Source: Spirochaetaceae bacterium
GTDB lineage: Bacteria; Spirochaetota; Spirochaetia; SZUA-6; Bin103
Assembly: GCA_026710565.1 (NCBI GenBank)
Contig: JAPOQV010000616.1
Coordinates: forward strand, 1 to 18,535
Reading direction: 5' to 3'
Length of the DNA: 18,535 nt
Each line of letters opens with the position of its first letter. The stretch's first letter is position 1. The notes beneath the pieces are model-generated. The model saw only the letters and a program-made list of their open reading frames with translations. It was not told the DNA's origin and did not search any database. Made by a program: the position numbers and the translations under genes. Of this stretch, positions 1 to 6,283 are shown one piece after another.

Positions 1-490
1 GGCGTGCCGCGGGGGCGCGGGGGTGGACAGGCAGCGTGCGCGGGCCCTCCGCTGCCTGCGCGCCCGGGAAGCCCGTGCCCGCCGGTCCCGAGAGCGTCCG
101 CCCCAGCAGACGCAGGGCGCGGCCGTCGCCGAACTGGGCGGCCCCCTCCGCGGCCTCGATGGTGCGCAGCGCGCGCAGCTCGAACTCCTCCGGCGTCCAC
201 GGATCGCGCAGGTAGTCGGCACAGCCGGCCAGGAACAGGCGCGGCAGCTCGCTGTCAGGGCCGAAGGCAATCAGCGGCCAGGCGGGCTGAGTCGGCCCCG
301 TGAGCAGGGGCTCTGCGACCTCGGCCGGCATCACCGCGGCCACATAGCGGGGGTCGCGCGGCGCGGGGGGCTCCGCGACAAGGTCGAGAGCGAAACCCTT
401 GATACGCCGGGAGTACGCGTCCATGCGCGCAGCGAGCGCGCCCGACGATGCCATCAGGCAGACTCGCGGCGGATCCCCCAACCATGCCAT
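1..490 (-). CDS. Response-regulator-like transcriptional regulator, 5' part only
   Basis: An open frame runs on the minus strand from ATG at 490 off the left edge, about 163 codons without a stop. The first ~110 residues resemble a degenerate receiver domain. Residues 72-76 (PLIAF) are followed by LAGCADYLRDPWTPEEFELR at about 87-106, which matches the end of receiver domains (AGADDYLxKPFxPEEL) with the usual Lys replaced by Arg. The N-terminal acidic pair is absent, so phosphorylation is doubtful. Residues 123 onward (GRALRLLGRTLSGPAGT) look like the start of an OmpR/PhoB-type winged helix, but the last ~25 residues match it poorly and are rich in Gly, Pro and Arg, perhaps from sequencing errors at the contig edge. 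An in-frame GTG lies two codons upstream of the chosen ATG. An AT-rich candidate promoter lies about 130 bp upstream. It could also be an unrelated protein. Confidence 0.5.
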   Translation of the reverse strand, partial: MAWLGDPPRVCLMASSGALAARMDAYSRRIKGFALDLVAEPPAPRDPRYVAAVMPAEVAEPLLTGPTQPAWPLIAFGPDSELPRLFLAGCADYLRDPWTPEEFELRALRTIEAAEGAAQFGDGRALRLLGRTLSGPAGTGFPGAQAAEGPRTLPVHPRAPAAR

Positions 491-624
491 GTCCACAGAC
501 GCCCGACAGAGCACGCCTCGGTCGTGGTCAGCCGCGAGACGTGCGTCATGAAGGCGACGCCATCCCTGGCGGATGTGCGGTCGCGTTACCATTCATCTTA
601 GACTGGGGTTACCGTCCCGTCCAT

Positions 625-654
625 AATTTAGGCGTCAAATGTAGATGATTTGAA
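625..654 (-). promoter_or_regulatory. Candidate sigma-70 promoter for the left-edge regulator
   Basis: On the minus strand TTCAAA (654-649) and TAAATT (630-625) are separated by 18 bp within the only AT-rich island near the gene. A second -35-like TTGACG lies at 637-632 without a convincing -10. A small palindrome TTGA-N4-TCAA (650-661) adjoins it and could be an operator. This is weak evidence based on hexamer matching only. Confidence 0.25.
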
Positions 655-737
655 TAATCAAGCTGTATCCAAGTGGGGAGGCGGTCGCTGAACACCGGCC
701 TTGTCGCAACCTCAGACGCCGCCGTGGAGCAACTACT

Positions 738-766
738 GGGCCCATCGCCGGCATCGACGTGGGCCC
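738..766. other. GC-rich stem-loop
   Basis: GGGCCCA (738-744) pairs with TGGGCCC (760-766). Inside, TCG and CGA can extend the stem past a two-base bulge. There is no U-run on either strand, so it is not a standard intrinsic terminator. Confidence 0.4.
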
Positions 767-780
767 GGGTGGCGCAGGCT

Positions 781-800
781 GTGCGGTTGCGGGACCGCAC
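781..800. other. Perfect 7-bp stem-loop
   Basis: GTGCGGT (781-787) pairs perfectly with ACCGCAC (794-800) around a six-base loop. It lies 14 bp from the hairpin at 738-766. There is no U-run, and its function is unknown. Confidence 0.4.
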
Positions 801-887
801 GAGACGAGTCGGGCAGCAGCGGGAGCTACCCGTGGAGTGGCTGCATCACTCCGGTTGTCGCCACGTGAAGCATCAGCGACCGTGCCG

Positions 888-922
888 AAAAACCGTTGTC
901 CGGCGGTTCGTCAGCCGCCCGG
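888..922 (-). terminator. Possible weak terminator at the end of pspA
   Basis: On the minus strand a bulged GC stem (922-915 with 906-900) surrounds the pspA stop codon in its loop. It is followed seven bases later by five T (892-888). The gap between stem and T-run and the stop-codon position make this a marginal candidate. Confidence 0.28.
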
Positions 923-1639
923 CGACGTGCCCTGGCTCTCGGTCTCCGAGGACTTGTCCTCGATCTGCCCCATCTTCCGCTTCAGATTTTCCAGCAGCTT
1001 GTCCCCGGACGTGTCACCGCCTTCGAGCTGCTTGAACTCCCGTTCGAGCGACTTGTCACCGGCGTCGAGCTCGCCGATCTCCCGTTCGGCGTCCGCCTGG
1101 GCTTCGATCTGGTCCACCTTCTTGGACATGCGGTCGAATGCCTCGAATGCGGACGTGTCGCGGGATGTGCTCAGGGTGGACTGGATGCGCTGCTGTGCTT
1201 CCGCCCGCTTGGCGCGGGCGATCAGGATGTTCTTCTTGCGCTGCGCTTCCTCGATCTTCTGCGTCAGGTCGCGCAGCGACCCCTTGAGCTGCTCGACGGA
1301 ATCGCTCTGCGCCTGCCACTGGTCCTGGTAGCTGGAGACGTACTCGTCGAGCTCCTGCTTGCGGACCAGGGCGCGCTTGGCCAGATCGTCCTGTCCCTCC
1401 TGCACCGCGAGCACGGCACGCTTCTCCCAGTCCTCGGCCTGGGTCCGCTGCTGCAGGAGTTGGCGCTCGAGCTGCTTCTCGTCGGCGATGGCGCTTGCCA
1501 CCGCCTTCTTGGACTCGATGAGCTGACCGTTCATGTCCTCGATCAACTGCGTGAGCATCTTCTCGGGATTCTCCGCCTTGCTGATCATGTCGTTGATGTT
1601 CGACTTGACGACCCGGCGGAACCGATCGAACAGGCCCAT
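911..1639 (-). CDS. pspA: PspA/IM30 family membrane-maintenance protein
   Basis: This 242-aa protein begins MGLFDRFRRVVKSNINDMIS, the typical N-terminal amphipathic helix of PspA/IM30 (Vipp1) proteins, with the usual downstream acidic/aliphatic stretch (AENPEKMLTQLIEDM). The rest, to about residue 185, is nearly continuous charged coiled coil. The C-terminal ~40 residues are acidic and probably flexible. Proteins of this family bind stressed inner-membrane lipid and form ESCRT-III-like oligomers. The start lies one base after the stop of the YbjN gene (TGATATG arrangement), so the two are probably translationally coupled. It is the last gene of the STAS-YbjN-PspA run. Length and motif match make the family assignment firm; the stress it responds to is unknown. 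Confidence 0.93.
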   Translation of the reverse strand: MGLFDRFRRVVKSNINDMISKAENPEKMLTQLIEDMNGQLIESKKAVASAIADEKQLERQLLQQRTQAEDWEKRAVLAVQEGQDDLAKRALVRKQELDEYVSSYQDQWQAQSDSVEQLKGSLRDLTQKIEEAQRKKNILIARAKRAEAQQRIQSTLSTSRDTSAFEAFDRMSKKVDQIEAQADAEREIGELDAGDKSLEREFKQLEGGDTSGDKLLENLKRKMGQIEDKSSETESQGTSPGG

Positions 1640-1640
1640 A

Positions 1641-2048
1641 TCAGCCGCCCTCCGTTTTCACCAGCGGCACGAGCCGCTCATAGTGCTCGGCGACCGACAG
1701 GCTGATCGCGTCGAGCGTTGCCTGGAACTCCTCGATGTCGATGGTCTCGCTGAGCAGCGTGTTCATCAACACGACGGAGCTGCCTTCCAGGTTGTTGCCT
1801 TCGAGCGCATAGGCGCCATGAAGCAGGTCGGTCCCGTTCAGGCGCAGCAGCTCCTCGTAGAGGGCGCAGTGGTCGCCCGGCGGCACGTCGGCGACCTTGA
1901 GCCGGAAGATGATCACCGGATCCTCGTGCACGACGATCAGGTTCTCGACACCGCGTTCTTCGTCGTTGATCACCCAGGTGTCGGAGTCAAGCTCGTCGAA
2001 TGACAGGTCGAGCGTGCGGAGAAAGCTCTCGATTCGTTGTCGGGTCAT
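1641..2048 (-). CDS. YbjN-domain protein
   Basis: This 135-aa acidic protein resembles the YbjN / CesT-like chaperone fold. It starts with a helix (TRQRIESFLRTLDLSFDEL), continues with beta strands (DTWVINDEER, NLIVVHEDPVIIFRLKVADV), and ends with paired helices around LYEELLRLNG and ETIDIEEFQATLDAISLSV. YbjN proteins are small cytosolic factors of poorly known function, often met near stress genes. The stop is one base from the pspA start, which suggests co-translation and joint function. The start ATG (2048) sits in the first unit of a four-copy 14-15 bp tandem repeat, each unit of which contains CATGAYCCGAC on the coding strand. No Shine-Dalgarno sequence is seen, so the exact start is uncertain. 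Confidence 0.8.
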   Translation of the reverse strand: MTRQRIESFLRTLDLSFDELDSDTWVINDEERGVENLIVVHEDPVIIFRLKVADVPPGDHCALYEELLRLNGTDLLHGAYALEGNNLEGSSVVLMNTLLSETIDIEEFQATLDAISLSVAEHYERLVPLVKTEGG

Positions 2049-2094
2049 GTTGGTCGGGTCATGTTTGGTCGGGTCATGTTGGTCGGATCATGCT
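2038..2094. repeat. Four-copy 14-15 bp tandem repeat over the ybjN-like start
   Basis: The units are 2038-2051, 2052-2066, 2067-2080 and 2081-2094. The consensus on the plus strand is GGTCGGGTCATGTT, with one mismatch in the first unit, one extra T in the second and two mismatches in the fourth. Each unit contains an ATG on the minus strand (2048, 2062, 2077, 2091). The fourth unit also contains the stop codon of the STAS gene. Confidence 0.9.
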
Positions 2095-2690
2095 GCGAAT
2101 ACCTGTGCGCCGTGATTGATTGCCAGAACCTCCTGACAGCTCGAGCAGCGAAACCGACCGGGCTTGACGGCGCGAAGCCTGGTCGTGCAGGTCGGGCACT
2201 CGAGGACGTGCGGAAAGAGAACCGCGGGCGCGGCCTGCCGGGGGGTGGCCTGCCCGGGGGTGGCAAGGTGGGAGACCGCTTCTTCCAGGTCCATGGCGAC
2301 GGCAAGCAGGTCGGCGAAGCCGAGCAGCCGAAAGAACTCGCGTTCCGGTTCCCGCAGATTGAGCAGTACCAGATCACCGCCGCGCTTTCGCAGCCGTCGT
2401 TGAAGAGCCGCGAAGGCCCCGATCGCCGCGCCGGACAGCGTGTGCAACGCTGTACAGTCCAGGATCAGTCGGAGGTGTCCGGCCGCGACCACGGCGTCGC
2501 TGCGTTGCCGGAACGGCTGGACGTCCATGGGATCGATCCGGCCGCCGAGATGGAGGACCGCGCCGCCGGCCACCGCGCCGCTGTCGACCGCGCCGCTGTC
2601 GACCTGGAGCGTGAAACCGCTGTCCCGGACATCCGGACCTGCTGTGGGCTGCTCGGACCCAAGCTCAGGATTGTCGCGCGGCACGGCCAT
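2088..2690 (-). CDS. STAS-domain protein with C-terminal zinc ribbon
   Basis: With the ATG at 2690 the product is 200 aa. Residues ~26-140 form a STAS domain like anti-sigma-factor antagonists: VLHLGGRIDPMDVQPF, LRLILDCTALHTLSGAAIGAF, GGDLVLLNLREPEREFFRLLGF. Ser86 in TLSG occupies the place of the regulatory Ser of SpoIIAA-type proteins (DSSG). Residues 165-185 carry two Cys pairs (CPTC, CSSC), a zinc ribbon that such antagonists normally lack. Upstream lies a strong sigma-70-like promoter whose -10 is only 3 bp from this ATG. An upstream TTG (2723) would fall in the -35 and is rejected; GTG at 2684 is an alternative start. A repeated VDSGA motif comes from a 15-bp duplication. The gene heads the YbjN-PspA run, suggesting a partner-switch sensor for membrane stress (inference). 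Confidence 0.8.
   Translation of the reverse strand: MAVPRDNPELGSEQPTAGPDVRDSGFTLQVDSGAVDSGAVAGGAVLHLGGRIDPMDVQPFRQRSDAVVAAGHLRLILDCTALHTLSGAAIGAFAALQRRLRKRGGDLVLLNLREPEREFFRLLGFADLLAVAMDLEEAVSHLATPGQATPRQAAPAVLFPHVLECPTCTTRLRAVKPGRFRCSSCQEVLAINHGAQVFAA
2232..2261. repeat. 15-bp tandem duplication in the STAS gene linker
   Basis: Units 2232-2246 and 2247-2261 (GGCCTGCCGGGGGGT) differ at one base. They encode the repeated ATPGQ/ATPRQ linker between the STAS domain and the zinc ribbon. Confidence 0.85.
2572..2601. repeat. Perfect 15-bp tandem duplication in the STAS gene
   Basis: Units 2572-2586 and 2587-2601 (ACCGCGCCGCTGTCG) are identical. They encode VDSGA twice near the N-terminal edge of the STAS domain. 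The reading frame is kept. Confidence 0.9.
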
Positions 2691-2693
2691 GAG

Positions 2694-2723
2694 AGTATAG
2701 CGACGGCCCCGGCACGCGGTCAA
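2694..2723 (-). promoter_or_regulatory. Sigma-70-type promoter of the STAS-YbjN-PspA operon
   Basis: On the minus strand TTGACC (2723-2718) and TATACT (2699-2694) are separated by 18 bp, each one or two bases from consensus. The predicted transcription start, near 2687, falls at or just inside the assigned ATG (2690). The mRNA would be leaderless or nearly so. No ribosome binding site is present upstream. Confidence 0.65.
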
Positions 2724-2757
2724 TTTCGGGAGTCCCGGTGGCGCGGGAGGAGAGAAC

Positions 2758-2783
2758 GCTACTGGAATCTGCTACTGGAATCT
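2758..2783. repeat. Perfect 13-bp tandem duplication at the regulator stop codon
   Basis: Units 2758-2770 and 2771-2783 (GCTACTGGAATCT) are identical. The copy nearer the gene contains the last codons and the TAG stop of the sigma-54 regulator, so the end of the gene, including its stop, has been duplicated. Confidence 0.9.
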
Positions 2784-3884
2784 GATCGCGTTCGCGTCCA
2801 CCGTGCGCCGGTCGCCCGGCTGCGCGCCGGCCAGCAGGCTGGCACGCTCCATGACGTTGCGCAACTCGCGCACGTTGCCGGGCCAGTGGTGCTCCTTGAG
2901 CCTTGCGACTGCCCGCGGAGCAAGACGGAGTTCCGGCGGAAGGAAGTGATACGCGAGTTGGATGATGTCCTGGTGCCGATCCCGCAACGGCGGGACGTGG
3001 ATCAGCAACACTCCCAACCGGTAGTACAGATCGTCGCGGAAGCGGCCGGCGCCCATCAGATCGGACAGCACGGCGTTTGTCGCCGCGATCGTGCGCACGT
3101 CCACCGGCTTGGTGCGTATCCCGCCGATACGGGTGACCTCCTGCGCCTCCAGCACGCGCAGGAGCTTCACCTGCAGATCGGGGCCCATCTCGCCTATTTC
3201 GTCCAGGAACAGCGTTCCGGTGTCGGCGCGCTCGAAGCAGCCGGGGCGGCTGACGGCATCCGTATAGGCCCCGCGCTCGGACCCGAACAGCTCCGTCTCG
3301 ACGATGGTGGGAGCGATCGCACCGCAGTTGATCGCGACCCAGGGCTGGCCGGCTCTCGGCGAGCTGGCGTGCAGGCTGCGTGCCACCACTTCCTTGCCGA
3401 CGCCGCTCTCGCCGGAGACCACGACGGGTGAGTTGGCCGGCGCGTACATCGCGACCTCTTCGCGAATGCGCTGCATCTGTGGGCTGGAGCCGATCAGACC
3501 CTCCGTGGCCGCGGCAGTCGGCCGCCGGCGCATCGCCACCGCCTGGCGGACCGTGGCGCGCAGCTTGTCGAGCGCGAGCGGCTTGATCAGGTAGTCGACC
3601 GCACCGGCCCGCATGGCCTCCACCACGAGCTCGACATCGTCATGGGCGCTGACCATCACCATCGGCGGCGCGTCGGGGCGGGTGTTCACCTGACGCACGA
3701 CCTCGATGCCGTCATCCGTCCCGAGGGCGACATCCATCAGGATCACGTCGGGCTGCTCGGCGTCGATCCGTGCGAACGACTCCGGCGCCGTTCGTGCGCC
3801 GATCACGCGGTACTCGGCCGGAAGGATCGCCGCGAGCGTGTCGTGAATCAGCGGATCGTCGTCCACCAGCAGGATGGTGATCAC
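2772..3884 (-). CDS. NtrC-like sigma-54 response regulator without HTH domain
   Basis: This 370-aa protein has a receiver domain (1-~115) with acidic pocket D8-D10, phospho-acceptor D51, S79 and K101, then a sigma-54 AAA+ ATPase domain. Walker A is GESGVGKE at 158-165, Walker B ends in D228-E229, the arginine-finger region is GRFRDDLYYRL, and sensor II is WPGNVRELRN. The sigma-54 contact loop reads GAYTDA (205-210) instead of GAFTGA. The protein stops soon after the AAA+ lid; the Fis-type HTH of NtrC is absent, and only 81 bp separate it from the next gene. It would activate sigma-54 RNA polymerase, possibly from solution, as known for FlgR. The start is GTG, overlapping the rsmE stop (GTGA), so it is co-transcribed with rsmE. 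No histidine kinase gene is in the window. Confidence 0.92.
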   Translation of the reverse strand: MITILLVDDDPLIHDTLAAILPAEYRVIGARTAPESFARIDAEQPDVILMDVALGTDDGIEVVRQVNTRPDAPPMVMVSAHDDVELVVEAMRAGAVDYLIKPLALDKLRATVRQAVAMRRRPTAAATEGLIGSSPQMQRIREEVAMYAPANSPVVVSGESGVGKEVVARSLHASSPRAGQPWVAINCGAIAPTIVETELFGSERGAYTDAVSRPGCFERADTGTLFLDEIGEMGPDLQVKLLRVLEAQEVTRIGGIRTKPVDVRTIAATNAVLSDLMGAGRFRDDLYYRLGVLLIHVPPLRDRHQDIIQLAYHFLPPELRLAPRAVARLKEHHWPGNVRELRNVMERASLLAGAQPGDRRTVDANAIRFQ

Positions 3885-4675
3885 CGCATCGCCCTGCGCG
3901 TGTCTTCGCCCGGCTGTGGCGCGAAGTGCCGGATGACGCGCACGGCGGTGATCGCCGCGACCGCCGCGGTCTCCGCCCGCAGCACCGTGGCGCCCAGCGC
4001 GCAGCGGCGAAAGCCGGCGCCGTCGATGCGATCGAGCTCCGCGGCGGAGAAGCCGCCCTCCGGGCCCAGCAGCAGCCAGACCGGCTCGGTGGGGTGGAGC
4101 GTCGCCGGCAGCTCGACATCCGCGCCGCCGTGTCGCGGGGGCTGGAAGACGAGCATTCCGGCGGCGTCCGGCACCGCCTGCAGGATCTCGGGCAGGCTGC
4201 GCGGAGCCTCGATCGACGGCAGCAGCCGCCGTCCGCTCTGCTGGCTGGCGCTGCGCGCGATCCGCTCCCAGCGCGGCCCGCGCGGCTGCGCGTGTGCGGC
4301 GGGGACCGAACGCTCGGTCAGCACCGGGACGATTCCTGCCACGCCGAGCTCGGTTGCCTGCCGGACGATGAGGTCCATCGCGGCCGGCTTGACCACCGCC
4401 TGGGCCAGGGTCATGGCAGGGAGCGGCGGTGCGTTCCGGTCGTCATCGGCCATCGGCAGCAGTGCGACGGAAAGCCGGTCGCGGGAGCGCTCGCGCACGG
4501 TCATCGCGAAACGAGAGCCGTCCGCCGTGCCGGCGGGGATGCTGTCGCCGGGCGCGAGCCGGCGGACATGCGCCAAATAGTGGAAGTCCTTGCCGGTCAG
4601 CACCGCCGTGTATGCCGCCGAGTCGCCCGGAACGGCGGCCACGAGCGCGCACTCGGGGATCAGGTACTGCTGCAC
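3881..4675 (-). CDS. rsmE: 16S rRNA (uracil-1498-N3)-methyltransferase RsmE
   Basis: This 264-aa SPOUT-class methyltransferase methylates U1498 of 16S rRNA using SAM. The N-terminal PUA-like region starts QQYLIPE and contains DFHYLAHVRRLAPGD. The SPOUT domain has AVVKPAAMDLIVRQATELGV, RWERIARSASQQSGR, and the cofactor knot motifs LLLGPEGGFSAAEL and LGATVLRAETAAVAA. Length is normal for the family. The start is GTG (4675), chosen because the following MQQYLIPE matches the family N-terminus; the site before it has only weak SD character. The gene sits 32 bp after the ctpA-like stop, and its own stop overlaps the start of the sigma-54 regulator, so all three may share a transcript. Confidence 0.95.
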   Translation of the reverse strand: MQQYLIPECALVAAVPGDSAAYTAVLTGKDFHYLAHVRRLAPGDSIPAGTADGSRFAMTVRERSRDRLSVALLPMADDDRNAPPLPAMTLAQAVVKPAAMDLIVRQATELGVAGIVPVLTERSVPAAHAQPRGPRWERIARSASQQSGRRLLPSIEAPRSLPEILQAVPDAAGMLVFQPPRHGGADVELPATLHPTEPVWLLLGPEGGFSAAELDRIDGAGFRRCALGATVLRAETAAVAAITAVRVIRHFAPQPGEDTRRAMR

Positions 4676-4707
4676 TCAGCGGACGGGCCTGCGGACGGCC
4701 GGCGTGT

Positions 4708-6195
4708 TCATCCCGACCAGCCCCCAAGGGGCAAGTCGGCGGCGCTGTCGGGGACCTTGGGCTGGGCATCGTCGGGAAAGGAGTCCGCGCTGACCTCGCC
4801 CGTGCGCAGCAGCCGCACCGCTTCGATCAGTGAGGCGTCGTTGATCAGGTCGTAGATCGGCGTCCGCCGGTGAATCCGCGCGATGGTTTGCGCAAGCTTC
4901 CGCCGGACCAACTGCTCCTCGAGGTCGAATTCGCTCTGCCCGAGGTCGACGAGGAGCCTGCCGATGTCCGCTTCGGTCGGCTCCGGATGGGCGAGCGCGA
5001 ACCGGATCAGCAGCTTCGATCGGCCGAACTCGCCCAGCGCCTCCTGTTGGTCCTCGCTCAGCTTCGGCTCGGTGATGCGGTGGGGTGTGACACCGACGCC
5101 GTCGATCCTGGTGCCGTCGGGGGTGAGGTAGCGGGACGTGGTGACCTTGACGGCGCGATCGTCCTCGATGCGCATGACCTGCTGCACGGATCCTTTCCCG
5201 TAACTCTGCTGGCCGACCAGGTAGGCCCGCTCGTGGTCCTTGAGCGCGCCGGCCAGGATCTCGGCGGCCGACGCCGACAGGCTGTCGATCAGCACGACGA
5301 TGGGAGTATCGCGGTCGACCAGCGTGGCGCGCCGGGTCGCGGTGTACTGCTGGTTCTCGCTCGCGACGCGCGAACGGGTCTGCACGATCGTTCCCGCGTC
5401 CAGAAACAGGTCGGCGATCTCGACGACGGCAGAGAACAGACCGCCGCGATTGCCGCGCAGGTCGAGGATCAGCGATCCCGAGCGGCGCTCCAGGTCGCGC
5501 AGCGCCTCCCGGATCCGGTCCGGGGTCTTGCTGGTGAACTGGGGACTGACCCGCAGGTAACCGATGCCGGGCTCGATCACCGCGTGGCGGACGGTCGGGA
5601 CCTCGATGAGCTGGCGGGTGACGGTGACCTCCACGGTTTCGACGCCGGCCCGCACCAGCGAGACGCGGACATCCGTGCCGGGAGATCCGCGCAACCGGGA
5701 CACCACGCCTTCTTCGTCCAGCGTGCCGGCCTCCGTGTCGTCGATGGCGACGATCAGGTCGCCGGCCTTGATCCCGGCTGCATGCGCCGGCGAGCCGACG
5801 AACGGCTCGATGACCAGCACGCCGTCGTCGGCGCGGCTGAGATAGAGGCCCACACCGCCGAACTCCCCCGTCGTCATGTCGTTCAGCTCGTCGATTTCGT
5901 CCCGGTCGACGAACGTGGTATACGGGTCATCCACCGCCTCCAGCATGCCGGTCAGCGCTCCCTCCAGGAGCCTGTCGGTACCGGCGGCGGCGGCGTTCAC
6001 GTAGTTCTGCCGGACGAAGTTGAACACGTCGCGCAGTATGGCGACGGCCCGGTCCGAGTCGCGGGTACGGTTCTGTGCCAGCACCTGCGGCGCCACGACC
6101 AGCAGCGTGCAGGCGAGCACCGCGGTGGCCGACGCGGTCATCCAGAACGTCCGGCGTACTCCGAGCCTGATCCGGGCCGGCTCGGTGCCTTCCAT
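4708..6195 (-). CDS. CtpA-type S41 carboxy-terminal processing protease
   Basis: ATG at 6195 is preceded by GGAGG with good spacing, giving 495 aa; the frame is open further upstream but lacks such a site. Residues 17-39 form one membrane-spanning or signal-anchor helix, so the protease faces the periplasm. A PDZ domain (~105-185; GIKAGDLIVAIDD) is followed by the S41 domain with LILDLRGNRGG (242-252). The catalytic dyad is Ser307 (SLSASAAEIL) and Lys334 (SYGKGSVQQ), at normal spacing. The C-terminal ~130 residues form a helical tail. Such proteases trim or degrade periplasmic and membrane proteins from the C-terminus. The gene is divergent from lgt and upstream of rsmE. A TTGACA at 6236-6231 is not well placed relative to the ribosome binding site. 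Confidence 0.94.
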   Translation of the reverse strand: MEGTEPARIRLGVRRTFWMTASATAVLACTLLVVAPQVLAQNRTRDSDRAVAILRDVFNFVRQNYVNAAAAGTDRLLEGALTGMLEAVDDPYTTFVDRDEIDELNDMTTGEFGGVGLYLSRADDGVLVIEPFVGSPAHAAGIKAGDLIVAIDDTEAGTLDEEGVVSRLRGSPGTDVRVSLVRAGVETVEVTVTRQLIEVPTVRHAVIEPGIGYLRVSPQFTSKTPDRIREALRDLERRSGSLILDLRGNRGGLFSAVVEIADLFLDAGTIVQTRSRVASENQQYTATRRATLVDRDTPIVVLIDSLSASAAEILAGALKDHERAYLVGQQSYGKGSVQQVMRIEDDRAVKVTTSRYLTPDGTRIDGVGVTPHRITEPKLSEDQQEALGEFGRSKLLIRFALAHPEPTEADIGRLLVDLGQSEFDLEEQLVRRKLAQTIARIHRRTPIYDLINDASLIEAVRLLRTGEVSADSFPDDAQPKVPDSAADLPLGGWSG

Positions 6196-6243
6196 GGTCG
6201 CCTCCGATTCTCGAAGCGCGCCGGAGCGTGTGTCAACGCGTGC

Positions 6244-6275
6244 GATGCGATCTATCATGGATGCGATCTATCATG
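6244..6275. repeat. Perfect 16-bp tandem duplication between ctpA and lgt
   Basis: GATGCGATCTATCATG occurs at 6244-6259 and 6260-6275 with no mismatch. Each copy carries TATCAT, a -10-like hexamer for lgt, at 6253-6258 and 6269-6274. Each also carries in its tail an ATG; the first (6257) is in frame with lgt. The duplication therefore doubles possible expression signals. Confidence 0.92.
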
Positions 6276-6283
6276 ACTGCCTG

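Larger units (their letters stand above)
491..910. other. Non-coding stretch with hairpins and an AT-rich island
   Basis: About 420 bp lie between the start of the left-edge regulator and the end of pspA. Open frames here are short and resemble no family I know. The stretch holds an AT-rich island at 620-662, unusual in this window, and two strong inverted repeats at 738-766 and 781-800. It is the 3' flank of the pspA operon and the 5' flank of the left-edge gene. Confidence 0.6.

Noticed and set aside
650..661. TTGA-N4-TCAA palindrome as an FNR/CRP-type site
   Set aside because: The half-site spacing is 2 bp too short for the FNR consensus; kept only as a possible operator.
609..800. 63-codon minus-strand frame in the non-coding stretch
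   Set aside because: No ribosome site and no resemblance to any protein; it runs across the AT-rich island and a hairpin.
2691..2771. Sigma-54 (-24/-12) promoter for the pspA operon
   Set aside because: No GG-N10-GC pattern with TGGCAC/TTGCA character was found; the sigma-70 elements explain the spacer better.
2037..3431. 464-codon open frame on the plus strand
   Set aside because: It is antisense to the STAS and sigma-54 regulator genes; its product matches no family and is an effect of high GC.
6207..6236. TTGACA-N18-GAGAAT as ctpA promoter
   Set aside because: Transcription would start within the ribosome binding site, which would remove it from the mRNA.
4870..6276. 468-codon open frame on the plus strand
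   Set aside because: It is antisense to the S41 protease, which has catalytic motifs and a good ribosome site.
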